NCBI GenBank assembly: GCA_027621405.1
Contig: JAQCBT010000021.1
Coordinates: forward strand, 1 to 58,925
Source: Pseudomonadota bacterium
GTDB taxonomy: Bacteria > Pseudomonadota > Gammaproteobacteria > Pseudomonadales > Pseudohongiellaceae
Length of the DNA stretch: 58,925 nucleotides
Direction of reading: 5' to 3'
A model generated the notes under the pieces. That model ran no database searches, was not told where the DNA came from, and saw nothing but the letters and a program-made list of their open reading frames with translations. Both the position numbers and the translations under genes were made by a program. Each line of letters opens with the position of its first letter. The first letter of the stretch is position 1. Shown one piece after another: positions 17,701 to 26,358 of the stretch.

Positions 17701-18690
17701 AGCCGGGATGGAATCGAATACTTCTCGGCCAGCAGGATTGAGCTACAGCGTAACTGGTCGACCACCACTTACCATATGCAGAGCCTCAGGGATAATTCAG
17801 ACTGTGCGCGCGAGGAATTCGATGCCATCCTCGATAGTAGTGATCCTGGCATACAGGCCAGTCTGAGTTTTGATCTCAATGAGGACATCGCTGCTCCCTT
17901 TATCAATGTGAATGCCAGGCCCCGTGTTGCCGTGTTGCGTGAGCAGGGTGTAAACAGCCAGCAGGAAATGGCTGCTGCCTTCCAGCGGGCCAATTTCCAG
18001 CCCATCGACGTGCATATGACTGATCTGGTCAGTGGCCGCAAGAAGCTGGAGGATTTCAATGTCCTGGTGGCCTGTGGCGGTTTTTCCTACGGAGACGTGC
18101 TCGGCGCCGGGGGAGGGTGGGCCAAGTCAGTGCTCTATCAGGATCGCCTGCGTGAGCAGTTCGCGGCATTCTTTGCTGATGGAAATACCCTGAGCCTGGG
18201 CGTGTGCAATGGCTGTCAGATGCTTTCACTGCTGCATGAGATCATTCCTGGCGCAGAGCACTGGCCGCGCTTTGTACGCAACCGCTCAGAACAATTTGAA
18301 GGCAGGGTCTCCATGGTGCAGGTTGAAGACAGCCCGTCGGTCTTCATGCAGGGTATGGCGGGTTCACGCTTTCCGATAGCGGTTGCCCATGGCGAGGGTC
18401 GTGCTGAGTTTAGCACTGATGAACAATTCGCCAGCCTGCAGGCTTCCGGATTGATCGCACTGCGCTTCGTTGACAATCATGGGCGGGAAGCAATCCGTTA
18501 CCCTGCCAATCCTAACGGTTCTCCAGGTGGATTGACCGGTCTCTGTTCGGCAGACGGCCGTGTCACGATCATGATGCCCCATCCAGAACGGGTTTTTCGG
18601 GCCTGCCTGAATTCCTGGCATCCGGATGACTGGCAGGAAGATGGACCGACCCTGCGGCTATTTCGTAACGCCCGCCAGTGGCTCGGGTAA
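14785..18690 (+). CDS. purL: Phosphoribosylformylglycinamidine synthase (large, single-chain)
   Basis: Fourth step of de novo purine synthesis: FGAR plus glutamine and ATP to FGAM. The 1301-aa length is that of the fused gammaproteobacterial PurL. It has an N-terminal PurS-like region, two AIRS-type synthetase halves ([18 protein letters not shown] with the substrate loop; [31 protein letters not shown]) and a C-terminal glutamine amidotransferase. The nucleophile is C1141 in [10 protein letters not shown], and the His/Glu pair lies in PHPERVFR. The opening ATG at 14785 gives [11 protein letters not shown], as expected. Confidence 0.97.
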   Translation: MQVLLGASALSAFKLRKLQDTLRASFPTVTQLSARLVHFVDAANPLTAAESDVLAGLLEYGEPYSGPGESGGAVQRLVVPRPGTISPWSSKASDILHNCGLTAVRRIERGVVYWIQCQQEPGKAELSILDSLLHDRMVQVVLDEIDEAAVLFQSADPRPMQSVDILQQGKQALLQANQEWGLALAEDEMDYLFERFSELGRNPNDVELMMFAQANSEHCRHKIFNASWTIDGVDKSHSLFRMIRNTHDQSPGNVLSAYSDNAAVMAGPEAERFFPSGDADEFAYHREPVHILMKVETHNHPTAIAPFPGASTGSGGEIRDEGATGRGAKPKAGLTGFSVSNLHLPDAVQPWERPMQKPAHIASALDIMLEGPIGGAAFNNEYGRPNLCGYFRSFEDEVINEAGEAEVRGYHKPIMIAGGLGNVRDQHVLKGEIPAGAKLIVLGGPAMLIGLGGGAASSMASGIGSEDLDFASVQRDNAEMERRCQEVIDRCWQQGDANPILFIHDVGAGGLSNALPELVKDGGRGGVFQLREIPNAESRMSPLEIWCNEAQERYVLAVPEEDMDRFRAYCERERCPFAVVGEASEAQQLRLHDTHFNNNPIDLPMDVLFGKPPKMHREVNSGRVPLQPFTASDIDIAEGVGRVLSLPTVANKTFLVTIGDRCITGLVCRDQMVGPWQVPVADAAVTASSYLGYTGEAMAMGERTPLALFDGPASGRMAIAESITNIASADIDSLGDIKLSANWMVAAGHGAEDAKLFATVEAVAMELCPQLGICIPVGKDSMSMRTVWKDEQGEKSNTAPLSLIISAFAPVKDVRKTLTPQLRTDRGETLLLLLDIAGGRNRLGGSSLGQVYNRLQGDVPDLDEPGLLKSFFALVSKARQGNLLLAYHDRSDGGLFTTVAEMCFAGHCGVDLNLDELPDAECLSLMFSEELGAVVQIERNQLPDLQALANECGFAEHVHVIGSLNPDDRIRVSRDGIEYFSASRIELQRNWSTTTYHMQSLRDNSDCAREEFDAILDSSDPGIQASLSFDLNEDIAAPFINVNARPRVAVLREQGVNSQQEMAAAFQRANFQPIDVHMTDLVSGRKKLEDFNVLVACGGFSYGDVLGAGGGWAKSVLYQDRLREQFAAFFADGNTLSLGVCNGCQMLSLLHEIIPGAEHWPRFVRNRSEQFEGRVSMVQVEDSPSVFMQGMAGSRFPIAVAHGEGRAEFSTDEQFASLQASGLIALRFVDNHGREAIRYPANPNGSPGGLTGLCSADGRVTIMMPHPERVFRACLNSWHPDDWQEDGPTLRLFRNARQWLG

Positions 18691-18699
18691 AGGATTCCC

Positions 18700-19029
18700 A
18701 TGACTTCCAGTAGCGAAGAACTGGTCAGGATAGAGGTCTATGTTCCCGAATCTCACCTGGAAGCAGTGAAGCAGGCGATGTTCGCCGCGGGTGCAGGTCG
18801 GGTGGGAGATTACGATAGCTGCGCCTGGCAGACCCTGGGACAGGGCCAGTACCGACCCCTGCAAGGTAGCCGGCCCCATCAAGGGGAGACGGGGCAAATA
18901 GAGACGGTTGCCGAGTATAAGGTTGAACTGGTGTGCCCGCTGCCCAGCAAGGACCAGGTGGTTGCTGCCATGAAATCAGCCCACCCCTATGAAGAGGTAG
19001 CTTACGGGGTGATCCGGATTGAGTCCTGA
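18700..19029 (+). CDS. NIF3/YqfO-domain small protein
   Basis: A 109-aa protein matching the PII/CutA-like middle domain of NIF3 (YqfO) proteins. It has RIEVYVPESHLEAVKQAMF at the start, GRVGDYDSCAWQTLGQGQY in the middle and the signature HPYEEVAYGV near the end. Stand-alone copies are widespread in gammaproteobacteria, sometimes wrongly labelled as RtxA toxin fragments; function is unknown. It begins 9 bp after purL, so it is probably co-transcribed. Its 3' end overlaps the convergent regulator gene by 28 bp. Confidence 0.85.
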   Translation: MTSSSEELVRIEVYVPESHLEAVKQAMFAAGAGRVGDYDSCAWQTLGQGQYRPLQGSRPHQGETGQIETVAEYKVELVCPLPSKDQVVAAMKSAHPYEEVAYGVIRIES

Positions 19030-20003
19030 ATCAGGTCGCCAGCTTCTGAACTGGATTCCTGCTCAAGCTTTCGAGCCGTAACTGCACGGGCTCTGCGTGA
19101 CACGGTGGCTTCCGATACACCCAGCGCGCTGGCTGTTCTCTTCTGGTTACCGCCGTAATAATCCAGCACATGTTCAACCACCAGGCCTTCAAATTCGCGC
19201 ATCATTTGCTTGAGGTTGATAGACTGCTGAGTGCTGGGATCATCATTGATGGCGATACAGTCGGTTATCTGCGCCAGAATCTTTTTGTGTAGCTTGCGTT
19301 CCCTGGTGAAGGGAATGAATGTAAGCAGCTTGAACAGGCGGCTCTTCTCTTCCGCATAGACCAGCACACCCAGCATCAAGGTAAATCCCAGTGACTGGAA
19401 GATAGTAGAAGTCGATCCTGCCCCCAGTGCCTGGGAGATTACAACAAAGATCCCAACGGCAGCGGCGGGCACTGCGGCCAGCAATACGGCGAGGCAGCGC
19501 TGTTTGTCGAGGTTGTCTCTAAGCTTGACTATGCCTTTAACCAGCAGGGTCAGGGCGGTCAGCACACCGGCCAGCAGGTACACCTGGAAGATCCAGTAGC
19601 GGTCACCAGGTATTTTGGTCAGGGTAAATCCATTGGGCTCGAAGCCAGCGATGAATCCGCGATCGAAGATGACGCTCACCACCAGATAGCCGAGGAACAA
19701 GTTCAGGGCGAGTTTGATCTGCTCCAGTCTCTGCCACTGGGGCTTGGAGTATTCAATGGCGATACTGAGAAAAGCGTGTACCAGGAATATGATGCTGCAG
19801 TAAGCGCATATAAGGAGAAAGAAATTCACCTGGTCGGTGTAATTGCCATCGAGGAAGATAAGCTCGATGAGATTCCACAGGAAAACGGCCACGAAGAATA
19901 TGCACAGGGCGATATTGTTGCGCGTAAGCGAATGCTGGTAACGGAAGAAGATTGCCAGCTTAAGGCAGATGGCAACGAAAGAGGGGATGAGAATTAATTC
20001 CAC
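19002..20003 (-). CDS. Membrane-anchored Fis-type HTH transcription regulator
   Basis: A protein of about 333 aa with seven likely transmembrane helices in the first 240 residues, resembling the 7TM sensory region placed before some histidine kinases. It has no kinase or receiver domain. Instead the C-terminus is a Fis-like DNA-binding helix-turn-helix: LVVEHVLDYYGGNQKRTASAL, then GVSEATVSRRARAV. A membrane-bound one-component regulator is inferred. I start it at GTG 20003 (AGGTG box 8 nt before). The frame continues to a TTG at 20111, but that N-terminal extension looks non-coding. A KAS III gene lies upstream on the same strand. Confidence 0.7.
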   Translation of the reverse strand: MELILIPSFVAICLKLAIFFRYQHSLTRNNIALCIFFVAVFLWNLIELIFLDGNYTDQVNFFLLICAYCSIIFLVHAFLSIAIEYSKPQWQRLEQIKLALNLFLGYLVVSVIFDRGFIAGFEPNGFTLTKIPGDRYWIFQVYLLAGVLTALTLLVKGIVKLRDNLDKQRCLAVLLAAVPAAAVGIFVVISQALGAGSTSTIFQSLGFTLMLGVLVYAEEKSRLFKLLTFIPFTRERKLHKKILAQITDCIAINDDPSTQQSINLKQMMREFEGLVVEHVLDYYGGNQKRTASALGVSEATVSRRARAVTARKLEQESSSEAGDLIQDSIRITP

Positions 20004-20417
20004 GTTTCTGGCACCTGTTCGGACTAAACCGTTCTTGTGTACTCTGCTTGCGCTTGCGTACTTTGTTTTTATTAAGACGCTTTCATAAAAATTGCATTGG
20101 TTCTCTGGCAATTGACCAGGGACCAGCCCAGGCTACCGGGCTGAACTCCTTAGCAGAAGGCTGACCATTTATCTGATCAATCATCTGACCAATTGCCTGA
20201 CCAGCTAATTTCCGTCGCACCCCTGAAAGTATTGCCGGGGTACTATTCGACAGAGCATAGCTGGTATTCAGCAATTCAACATCATCCGCGAGACGACAAC
20301 AAGAACTGTGAACAACTTATCTTGTTCGTGTAAGCCAAATTCCTACAAACAACCTTCCACAAATCCTACGTACACTTGTGAAAAGCCGGTTTGCTGGTGC
20401 AGATGGGCAAAATTCCT
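20004..20417. other. Intergenic region between KAS III gene and regulator
   Basis: 414 bp with several TGACCA/CTGACCA-like repeats on the plus strand (20111-20200) and a GAACAA-6-TTGTTC inverted repeat near 20308-20325. The repeated TGACC words could be binding sites for the downstream regulator, but this is only a suggestion. No gene was recognised. Confidence 0.4.
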
Positions 20418-21422
20418 TTACAGCACCAGGCCTATCTGGCTCACGGAGAGTCCACTGCCTGTGCCGAGGATCAGGATTCTATCGCCTTCCTTCGATCCCG
20501 CTAAATCGAGGGTAACAGGTATGGAGGCGCTTGTTAAGTTGCCCAGGTCTTCATAGGTGATGGGTGCCTTGGCGATATCGACCTCGGCCATTTCGGCAAA
20601 GCGCTGATGAGGTTTGCGCCCAGCCTGGTGACAGATGAGGAAATCGATATCTTTGGGTTGCCACTGCAGTTCCCTGTAGGTTTCCGTAATAAGTGCCCGA
20701 TGCATGTGCAGGGCAGCCGCAGATATTTTCTCCATCAACATCTGACCCTGACGCTTTCCTGCGCCATCAAATTTATAGAAGCAGAGTTCAGCGTAGCGCC
20801 CCTGGCTGGCGAAGCGGTAAGTCTTCACGCCGGATTTGTTGCTGGCTCGCTGCAGGATCACAGCACCACCCGCATCACCCGTGGTGAGACCGCCGACCTT
20901 GCTGCGGAAATTTTCCATGGTGGGATTGTCATTGATGTCCTTGATGCAGTCCCTGACTACGTGGCTGGGAACTTCCCCGGTAACGACCAGCACGTTCTCG
21001 GCTGCACCGGTTGCGATCATTGCGTCACCCACCGACATGCCGTTGGTGAAACCATGGCAGGCATTGGTCACGTCCAGGCAGGCCGCATTCTTGCATCCCA
21101 GTTCCCGCTGGATGCGATGAGAAGTTGCTGGTTCCACCCAGTCCCTGTCGATGCCACAGTAAATCACCATGCCGATGTCGGCTGGATCCATATTGCAACG
21201 CTCCAGCGCTGATCGACCTGCTTCGATTGCTAGATCGGAAGGATTGGCATCGTGGCCAGCGAAGCGGCGTGCCCGAATACCGGTAAGCTTTCGTAGCCAG
21301 GTATTTGGTATGCCGAAGCGTTTTTCTGATTGAATTTCATCCATCAAATCTTCGGAAGTAATCACCTCATCAGGTAAGTACGTCCCAATCGACTCGATTC
21401 GAGAACAGCCCGTCATATTCAT
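20418..21422 (-). CDS. 3-oxoacyl-ACP synthase III family (KAS III/FabH-like) enzyme
   Basis: A 334-aa thiolase-fold condensing enzyme. The FabH catalytic triad is visible: Cys in LDVTNACHGFTNGM (near residue 117), His in DFLICHQAGRKPH and Asn in YEDLGNLTSASIP. WLRKLTGIRARRF near residue 42 matches the family. The residues around the Cys differ from canonical FabH (typically AACAGF), so it could make a specialised product such as a signal, a beta-ketone or a lipid precursor rather than start fatty-acid synthesis. GAGGT precedes ATG 21422. Not next to other fab genes. Confidence 0.85.
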   Translation of the reverse strand: MNMTGCSRIESIGTYLPDEVITSEDLMDEIQSEKRFGIPNTWLRKLTGIRARRFAGHDANPSDLAIEAGRSALERCNMDPADIGMVIYCGIDRDWVEPATSHRIQRELGCKNAACLDVTNACHGFTNGMSVGDAMIATGAAENVLVVTGEVPSHVVRDCIKDINDNPTMENFRSKVGGLTTGDAGGAVILQRASNKSGVKTYRFASQGRYAELCFYKFDGAGKRQGQMLMEKISAAALHMHRALITETYRELQWQPKDIDFLICHQAGRKPHQRFAEMAEVDIAKAPITYEDLGNLTSASIPVTLDLAGSKEGDRILILGTGSGLSVSQIGLVL

Positions 21423-21757
21423 TTTGCTACCTCAATGTGTTGGTTCCCCCTACCCCAGGGGTCAATCCATTATCCACAGGTCGACAAGGATTAGGAAAGC
21501 TAAATCACTATTTACCATGCATCGTTTGCATACTGTTAAATGCAGAATTTCAGTTATGAAATTCGTCTAATTGCCGGGAATATTGAGGGATTGCTGCTGG
21601 ATTTTTGAATGGTCGTAAAATTTGTAGGACACGCTCCTACAAAAACTTGTGACTATCACTGTGCGGCTGTATTCGGCGTGGGTCAGTAGTAGACAAAGAC
21701 CGAGACGCACTCAGGCAGATGTCGAGGCTCGCTGGCGATGCAGGAATAATTGACGAA
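21423..21757. other. Intergenic region with palindromic element
   Basis: 335 bp holding the TTTGTAGGA palindrome (21621-21643), a TTATCCACAGG DnaA-box-like word at 21471-21481, and no recognisable gene. The DnaA-like word is single and therefore not evidence of an origin. Confidence 0.4.
21621..21643. repeat. REP-like palindrome
   Basis: TTTGTAGGA (21621-21629) pairs perfectly with TCCTACAAA (21635-21643) around CACGC. The TGTAGGAGCG form on the minus strand resembles the REP units of Pseudomonas and relatives. A short T-run follows on the minus strand, so it might also act as a weak terminator. Confidence 0.6.
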
Positions 21758-22354
21758 TCAGGACGGATCAGTCTCAGCGCTGAGGCTGATCAGGGTAGTG
21801 GTCACACTCATGTCCTCGTGATGCTGAACATTGAACATGCGGACCGGATAGCTCTGTTTCTTGAGATCCTGGAAAAAATGTTCAAGGGTGCTGCGTACTA
21901 CGGGAAACGCTATCTCATCCCAGGGGATTTCATCCTCCCCAAAGAGATCGACTTCCAGTGATTCGGCCCCTGCGGCGAAGTCCAGATTGACAAGGCTGGC
22001 CCGGAAGAACATATAGACCTGGTTGATAGAAGGCAGGTTAAAGAGGGTATAGAGGCTACTCGCATCCACCTGGATATGGGCACCGGCTTCTTCTATGGTT
22101 TCACGGATAGCACCATCCAGGCTGGATTCTCCGTTCTCCATGAATCCAGCTGGCAGAGTCCACTTGCCGAACCGGGGCTTGATCGCTCGTTTGCACAACA
22201 ACACCTTGTCGCCGTAGACAGGAAGCGTACCGACCACATTCTTGGGATTCGAATAGAAGACGCTGTCGCAAGCTTCACAGCAATGGCGCAGCTTGTCGTC
22301 ACCACTGGGTATCTTCTGCACCAGTGGTGCTGCACATTGATGGCAATACTTCAT
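21758..22354 (-). CDS. Nudix hydrolase with N-terminal zinc ribbon
   Basis: A 198-aa protein. Residues 4-32 form a zinc ribbon (CHQC...CCEAC). The Nudix box GFMENGESSLDGAIRETIEEAG near residue 70-91 carries the full GX5EX7REUXEE catalytic pattern for magnesium-dependent cleavage of a nucleoside diphosphate-X. The zinc ribbon plus Nudix arrangement resembles NudC (NADH pyrophosphatase/deNADding), but the usual NudC SQPWPFPxS motif is not seen and the N-terminal NudC domain is missing. I therefore call it only a Nudix hydrolase. Confidence 0.88.
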   Translation of the reverse strand: MKYCHQCAAPLVQKIPSGDDKLRHCCEACDSVFYSNPKNVVGTLPVYGDKVLLCKRAIKPRFGKWTLPAGFMENGESSLDGAIRETIEEAGAHIQVDASSLYTLFNLPSINQVYMFFRASLVNLDFAAGAESLEVDLFGEDEIPWDEIAFPVVRSTLEHFFQDLKKQSYPVRMFNVQHHEDMSVTTTLISLSAETDPS

Positions 22355-22517
22355 AGTTAGCAGCTAGTCGGGCTGGCAGGTGATGAGTGGGTGTTTAGTG
22401 TACTGTGATTCGTGGAGGCTAGGAACCGGGTCCACTCCTGAGACCATCCCGGATCCCGCTTAAGCTAAAACTGGGGCTTTTTGAAGTCTGCTGCTAACGC
22501 AGTGGGGACCTGCGAAA

Positions 22518-23351
22518 TCAAATCCTGTTGATTTCGCAGTGCAGGCGGAATTTCTTCGATGTCATGAAGGCTTCGATCTCTCGTAACCTGGTTTCCAGGG
22601 AAGAATACAACTCGACACACTCCTTGCGGCTAACCCTGGGTTCTTCTTCCGCTGCCTTCCTGGTGCGCGCCTTGCTTCGGAAACCACTGAAGGTGTTGCC
22701 AAGCTCGGCTCGCAGTTCGATATTAACCTCGTCCATGGTGTTATTGACGGCATCTTCTATGTCATCGATATCAGTGTCGAATTCGCCGTTGCGGTAGCTC
22801 TTGCGCACCTTACGTGCCTGACGGCGGGCATGGCGTGCACGGCGTCGCTCTGCCCTGCGTTGACGGCGGCGCATGATGCGTTCGTAGCGATCCTGGTCAC
22901 TCATGTGGGGATCGGGGTCGAACACGATCCAGCAGATGATGTAGGCCCAGAAAGTAAAGGGACCAAACACGAACAGGGATAGCAGGGTGACTATGCGTAC
23001 CGAGAAGGCGCTGACCTCAAGGTATTCGGCGATGCCGGCGCAGACACCGGCGATCTTCTTGTCGCGCTCGTTCTTGTAGATTGGCTTGCGGTAATTCAGC
23101 TTGCGAAAGTGCTCGGCCGTCGGTGTATTGCTGAAATAATCCCGCACCTTTTCCGGCGTGAAGTCCTTGTCCAGGCAGAACCAGAGGATGAAGTAACCCA
23201 GCAGGAAAGGCGGCCAGGCCAGCACGCAGAGAATAAAGACGATACGGACGATTGCGGCAGGTATATCCAGCCATTTGGCTATGCCTGCGCACACTCCTAA
23301 CCACATACTGTTTCGCGAATCTAGGTACAAGTTAGCGATCCCCATGCTCAT
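22518..23351 (-). CDS. pspC: PspC protein with two PspC domains and a basic/acidic tail
   Basis: Inner-membrane component of the phage-shock response, controlling PspA. The 277-aa protein contains two successive PspC modules: MWLGVCAGIAKWLDIP followed by membrane segments (near residues 13-65), and KIAGVCAGIAEYLEVS with its own (near residues 95-150). A strongly Arg-rich stretch (MRRRQRRAERRRARHARR) and an acidic, coiled C-terminus follow. E. coli PspC is about 119 aa with one module, so this protein is duplicated and extended. The start is set at ATG 23351 because GGAGGG precedes it; the frame is open to 23471 without a ribosome binding site. It overlaps pspB by 20 bp. Confidence 0.85.
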   Translation of the reverse strand: MSMGIANLYLDSRNSMWLGVCAGIAKWLDIPAAIVRIVFILCVLAWPPFLLGYFILWFCLDKDFTPEKVRDYFSNTPTAEHFRKLNYRKPIYKNERDKKIAGVCAGIAEYLEVSAFSVRIVTLLSLFVFGPFTFWAYIICWIVFDPDPHMSDQDRYERIMRRRQRRAERRRARHARRQARKVRKSYRNGEFDTDIDDIEDAVNNTMDEVNIELRAELGNTFSGFRSKARTRKAAEEEPRVSRKECVELYSSLETRLREIEAFMTSKKFRLHCEINRI

Positions 23352-23571
23352 TCTGTTCCCTCCAGTCTGGGACTTCCGCATCCAGAATAGATTCCAGTGT
23401 ATCGATGCGATCCCTGAACGATTCTGCCATTGCGGCCAACTCACCCAGGTCGTAGTCACCTGCGGGTTCAATAGGAGGGCGACGTCGATCTTTTCTCAGG
23501 AGCAAGATCCAGAAGGTGACAAACATCAGCACCATTCCGACGATCGATATAACAAACTCTAATGGGTCCAT
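23332..23571 (-). CDS. pspB: Phage-shock protein B
   Basis: A 79-aa protein with one N-terminal membrane helix (residues 5-25) and a cytoplasmic helix ending RIDTLESILDAEVPDWRE, which matches the conserved end of PspB (ETLEAILDAE-PNWR). It acts with PspC to release PspF from PspA under envelope stress. It lies between pspA and pspC and overlaps the latter. Length is normal for the family. Confidence 0.88.
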   Translation of the reverse strand: MDPLEFVISIVGMVLMFVTFWILLLRKDRRRPPIEPAGDYDLGELAAMAESFRDRIDTLESILDAEVPDWREQNEHGDR

Positions 23572-23607
23572 GATTTATACCTGCTAAGCGTCTATGTTGT
23601 TCAAGCC

Positions 23608-24270
23608 TTACTGGTCTTTATTAAGCTTGTCTTTCATCGCTTGCAGTTCTTTGTCGATGGACTCAGCTTTTTCGAGTTCGTCGAATTCGCTTTGCAGTCC
23701 GCGTTTTTCGACATGGGCGCTGTCCATCTGACCTTCCATTTGATCTATCTTCTTCTCGTAATACTCAAATTTGTCCATAGCGTTGTCAATAGTGTAACTA
23801 TTGAGGTGCCGGTTCACGTCAACCCGTGAACGGGTGGCCTTGGTACGCATTACGATAGTCTTCTGACGCGCTCGGGCGTCATTCAGTTTCGCCTGCAATT
23901 GCTCAATCTCAATACTGAGTTTGTCCAGTGTCTCATCCAACTTGGCCAGGTCTTTCTCCGTGACATCGACGCTGGCATTGATATTGGATTTCTCCATCAA
24001 CGCCGCCTTGGCCAGGTCCTCACGACCCTTGGACAGAGCCAGTTCGGCTTTCGCTTCCCAGTCGGATGCCTGCTTCTTCAGTTGCTCGGCACGACGGGTC
24101 AGGGTCTTCTTGTCCGCGATTACCTTCGCGGTACCACTGCGGACCTCTACCAGGGTTTCTTCCATCTCCTGGATTACCATGCGAATCATCTTTTCCGGGT
24201 TTTCCGCCTTGTCCAACAGGGCGCTGATGTTGGAATTGATGATGTCGGACAGTCTTGAAAATATGCTCAT
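23608..24270 (-). CDS. pspA: Phage-shock protein A
   Basis: Peripheral membrane protein that stabilises damaged inner membrane and holds PspF inactive when bound. The 220-aa protein is a long coiled-coil of PspA/Vipp1 type, beginning MSIFSRLSDIINSNISALLDKA with NPEKMIRMVIQEMEE just after, the amphipathic helix and family signature. The start at 24270 has GAGGT before it and the exact family N-terminus; an upstream extension to 24318 is ignored. First gene of pspABC, under the sigma-54 promoter at 24326-24340. Confidence 0.95.
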   Translation of the reverse strand: MSIFSRLSDIINSNISALLDKAENPEKMIRMVIQEMEETLVEVRSGTAKVIADKKTLTRRAEQLKKQASDWEAKAELALSKGREDLAKAALMEKSNINASVDVTEKDLAKLDETLDKLSIEIEQLQAKLNDARARQKTIVMRTKATRSRVDVNRHLNSYTIDNAMDKFEYYEKKIDQMEGQMDSAHVEKRGLQSEFDELEKAESIDKELQAMKDKLNKDQ

Positions 24271-24325
24271 CACTATTACCTCGTTTGGGTGACTGGCCAA
24301 AATGGCTTGGCTTGCCATTACTGGA

Positions 24326-24340
24326 GCAGATACCGTGCCA
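24326..24340 (-). promoter_or_regulatory. Sigma-54 promoter of pspABC
   Basis: On the minus strand the site reads TGGCACGGTATCTGC, with GG and GC exactly 10 nt apart as required for the -24/-12 elements (consensus TGGCACG-N4-TTGC). Transcription would start near 24313, about 43 nt before the pspA start. Divergent pspF encodes the sigma-54 activator, as in E. coli. The space to 24545 should hold PspF sites. Confidence 0.8.
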
Positions 24341-24545
24341 AGAATTTCCGTTTTTTAACTCATTGAAATATAAGGAGAATAATTCTATACCCGGGCTTGT
24401 CGTCCCTGCTTGATAGCTAATAATCCAAACAAGTGGTAATTTTCACTAACTGATTTTCCTGCCATCCTGAAATTAACGGGAAAATCCTGGCTTGCCCGTC
24501 GCTGACTGGCCTGTTCTGACTTAACTCATTGATTTAAAAGAGACT

Positions 24546-25586
24546 ATGGATCAACGTCGAGCCCCCCCAAGGATGATTGGCGAGTCAGCCAGCTTCCTCG
24601 AAATGCAGGAGCATATTTCCGTGGTCGCGCCCTTGAACAAGCCGGTGTTGATCGTGGGGGAGCGGGGGACCGGCAAGGAACTGGTGGCCGCCAGGCTGCA
24701 CTTCCTGTCGCAGCGCTGGGAGCAGAATTTCCTCAAGATCAACTGTGCCGCCATGAGTGAAAGCCTGCTTGAAGCCCAACTCTTTGGTCATGAGGCGGGC
24801 GCCTTCACGGGAGCCACCAAGCTGCGCAAGGGGTACTTCGAGAGGGCCGATGGCGGCACCCTGTTTCTCGACGAACTGGCCAATACCGATATGTCCGTGC
24901 AGGAAAAGATCCTGCGAGTCATCGAGTACGGTGAATTTGAGCGCCTGGGTGGTAATGAAACCATTACCGTCGATGTGCGGCTCATCGCGGCCACCAACGA
25001 AGACCTTCCCGAGTTGGCCAAGCAGAACAAGTTCCGCGAGGACCTGCTGGACAGGCTGGCTTTCGATGTCATCACCCTGCCTCCGCTGCGAGAACGAGCG
25101 GAGGACATCATGGTGCTCGCAGAGCACTACGCAGTGGGCATGGTGAAAGAGCTGGGCGGCGAGTTCTTTGCCGGCTTCTCGGAAAAAGTCGAGAAGGAAC
25201 TGGTCGAGTACAAGTGGCCAGGCAATATTCGCGAACTCAAGAATGTCGTGGAACGAGCGGTCTACCAGAACGGTGATGGCCACATCACCAACCTGATCTT
25301 CAACCCCTTCGATTCTCCCTATCGTCCCTCGATTCGAGGCGCAGCGCAGAAGTCGAGCGAGTCATCAGCATACAGACCCGATTCTGCTTCAACAAGTACA
25401 GCCGTGCCAGACCTGTCAAAAGAAGCGTCTTTCGATTTCAAGAATGAAGTGCAGGAGTTTGAGATCAATCTCCTGAAGCAAGCGATGAAGCAGTGCCAGT
25501 TTAATCAGAAGAAGGCGGCTGAGTTTCTAAATCTTTCTTACCATCAGTTGCGCGGATATTTGCGCAAGTACGACTTGCTCTCCTGA
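24546..25586 (+). CDS. pspF: PspF, sigma-54-dependent activator of the psp operon
   Basis: A 346-aa AAA+ enhancer-binding protein without a receiver domain, as in PspF. Motifs: Walker A VGERGTGKELVAARL, the sigma-54 contact loop GAFTGA, Walker B GGTLFLDEL, arginine finger region FREDLLDRLAF, KWPGNIRELKNVVER and a C-terminal Fis-type HTH (QFNQKKAAEFLNLSYHQLR). The lack of an N-terminal regulatory domain matches control by direct PspA binding. It is transcribed away from pspA; PspA inhibition and self-control are known for the family. Confidence 0.95.
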   Translation: MDQRRAPPRMIGESASFLEMQEHISVVAPLNKPVLIVGERGTGKELVAARLHFLSQRWEQNFLKINCAAMSESLLEAQLFGHEAGAFTGATKLRKGYFERADGGTLFLDELANTDMSVQEKILRVIEYGEFERLGGNETITVDVRLIAATNEDLPELAKQNKFREDLLDRLAFDVITLPPLRERAEDIMVLAEHYAVGMVKELGGEFFAGFSEKVEKELVEYKWPGNIRELKNVVERAVYQNGDGHITNLIFNPFDSPYRPSIRGAAQKSSESSAYRPDSASTSTAVPDLSKEASFDFKNEVQEFEINLLKQAMKQCQFNQKKAAEFLNLSYHQLRGYLRKYDLLS

Positions 25587-25693
25587 GTCCGGATTTCGAC
25601 GATACCTCTGCTGACCTGGTCAGCTGGAATAACAATTCGTTTCCATTCAGCTAATAGGATTAATTTGAGCAACAGGATTGAACGGAGTAGGCG

Positions 25694-26257
25694 ATGAGAT
25701 CGAATTCAGCCATCCTGATCGCGCTGTTAATGCTGCTTCCTGTATTTCAGATACAGGCTCAGGATCGCTCGCCCGAAGAAGATCCCAGTCCAGTAGAGAT
25801 CGAAGAAATTACTGTAACTGCCCAGCGCACCATACTTACACTGTACAATCAGCTAGAAGCGGCCAAAATCGGCCTGTACGCTGCTTACAATGAACTGAAT
25901 CAAAATGACGACTTCGATGTGGAATGCCGGCGATCAGACTGGACCCATACACGTATACAAGAGCAGATTTGTTGGCCCAAGTTTGCCACCGAACTAATAG
26001 CAGAGATGTTCCAGGACTCCTTTCGAGGTATTGCCGGCGTAAATGGAATATCTATCGCTGAAATCGAGAACCAGTACTCCGAAGAGTTTGACCAGTTGAA
26101 ATCCTCAATTTTGCAAGTGGCTGTTGAGAATCCGGAAGTAGCTTCATGGTTGATGGAGGTGGGGAAACTCGAACAGGATATCAAGCGCCGTGAACAGGAG
26201 TGCTTGGAAAATCCTGCCTTCCAGTTTCTGTTCTTCAGATTGTGCAAAGTTAATTAG
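25694..26257 (+). CDS. Small secreted protein with TonB-box-like N-terminus, unknown
   Basis: A 187-aa protein with a signal peptide (cleaved after IQAQ near residue 23). The mature N-terminus carries EIEEITVTAQRTI, the type of sequence found at the N-terminus of TonB-dependent receptors just before the plug. The protein lacks any barrel or plug and is helical, with four Cys (ECRRS, ICWPK, EQECLE, RLCKV) that could form disulfides. It could be a periplasmic partner competing for TonB, but that is speculation. It follows pspF on the same strand after 107 bp. Confidence 0.6.
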   Translation: MRSNSAILIALLMLLPVFQIQAQDRSPEEDPSPVEIEEITVTAQRTILTLYNQLEAAKIGLYAAYNELNQNDDFDVECRRSDWTHTRIQEQICWPKFATELIAEMFQDSFRGIAGVNGISIAEIENQYSEEFDQLKSSILQVAVENPEVASWLMEVGKLEQDIKRREQECLENPAFQFLFFRLCKVN

Positions 26258-26293
26258 ACTACTCTTCCTATACGACTCTTAGTGCCTTATCAG

Positions 26294-26347
26294 AAAGGGG
26301 GCAGAGTAAAAAATGCAGTACTGTGTTTTTTTACTTTGCCCCCTTTT
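26294..26347. terminator. Bidirectional terminator between convergent genes
   Basis: AAAGGGGGCA-GAGTAAAAAA (26294-26313) pairs with TTTTTTACTTTGCCCCCTTT on the right (26327-26346), a stem of about 20 pairs with one bulge or mismatch. A-runs on the left and T-runs on the right allow termination from both sides. Confidence 0.9.
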
Positions 26348-26358
26348 ATCTTGTCTTT

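Noticed and set aside
20607..21212. 201-codon plus-strand ORF across the KAS III gene
   Set aside because: It is a frame shadow of the KAS III gene, which has the full catalytic triad and a ribosome binding site.
21471..21481. DnaA box / replication origin
   Set aside because: A single TTATCCACA-like word without cluster or dnaA/dnaN/gidA neighbours is not an origin.
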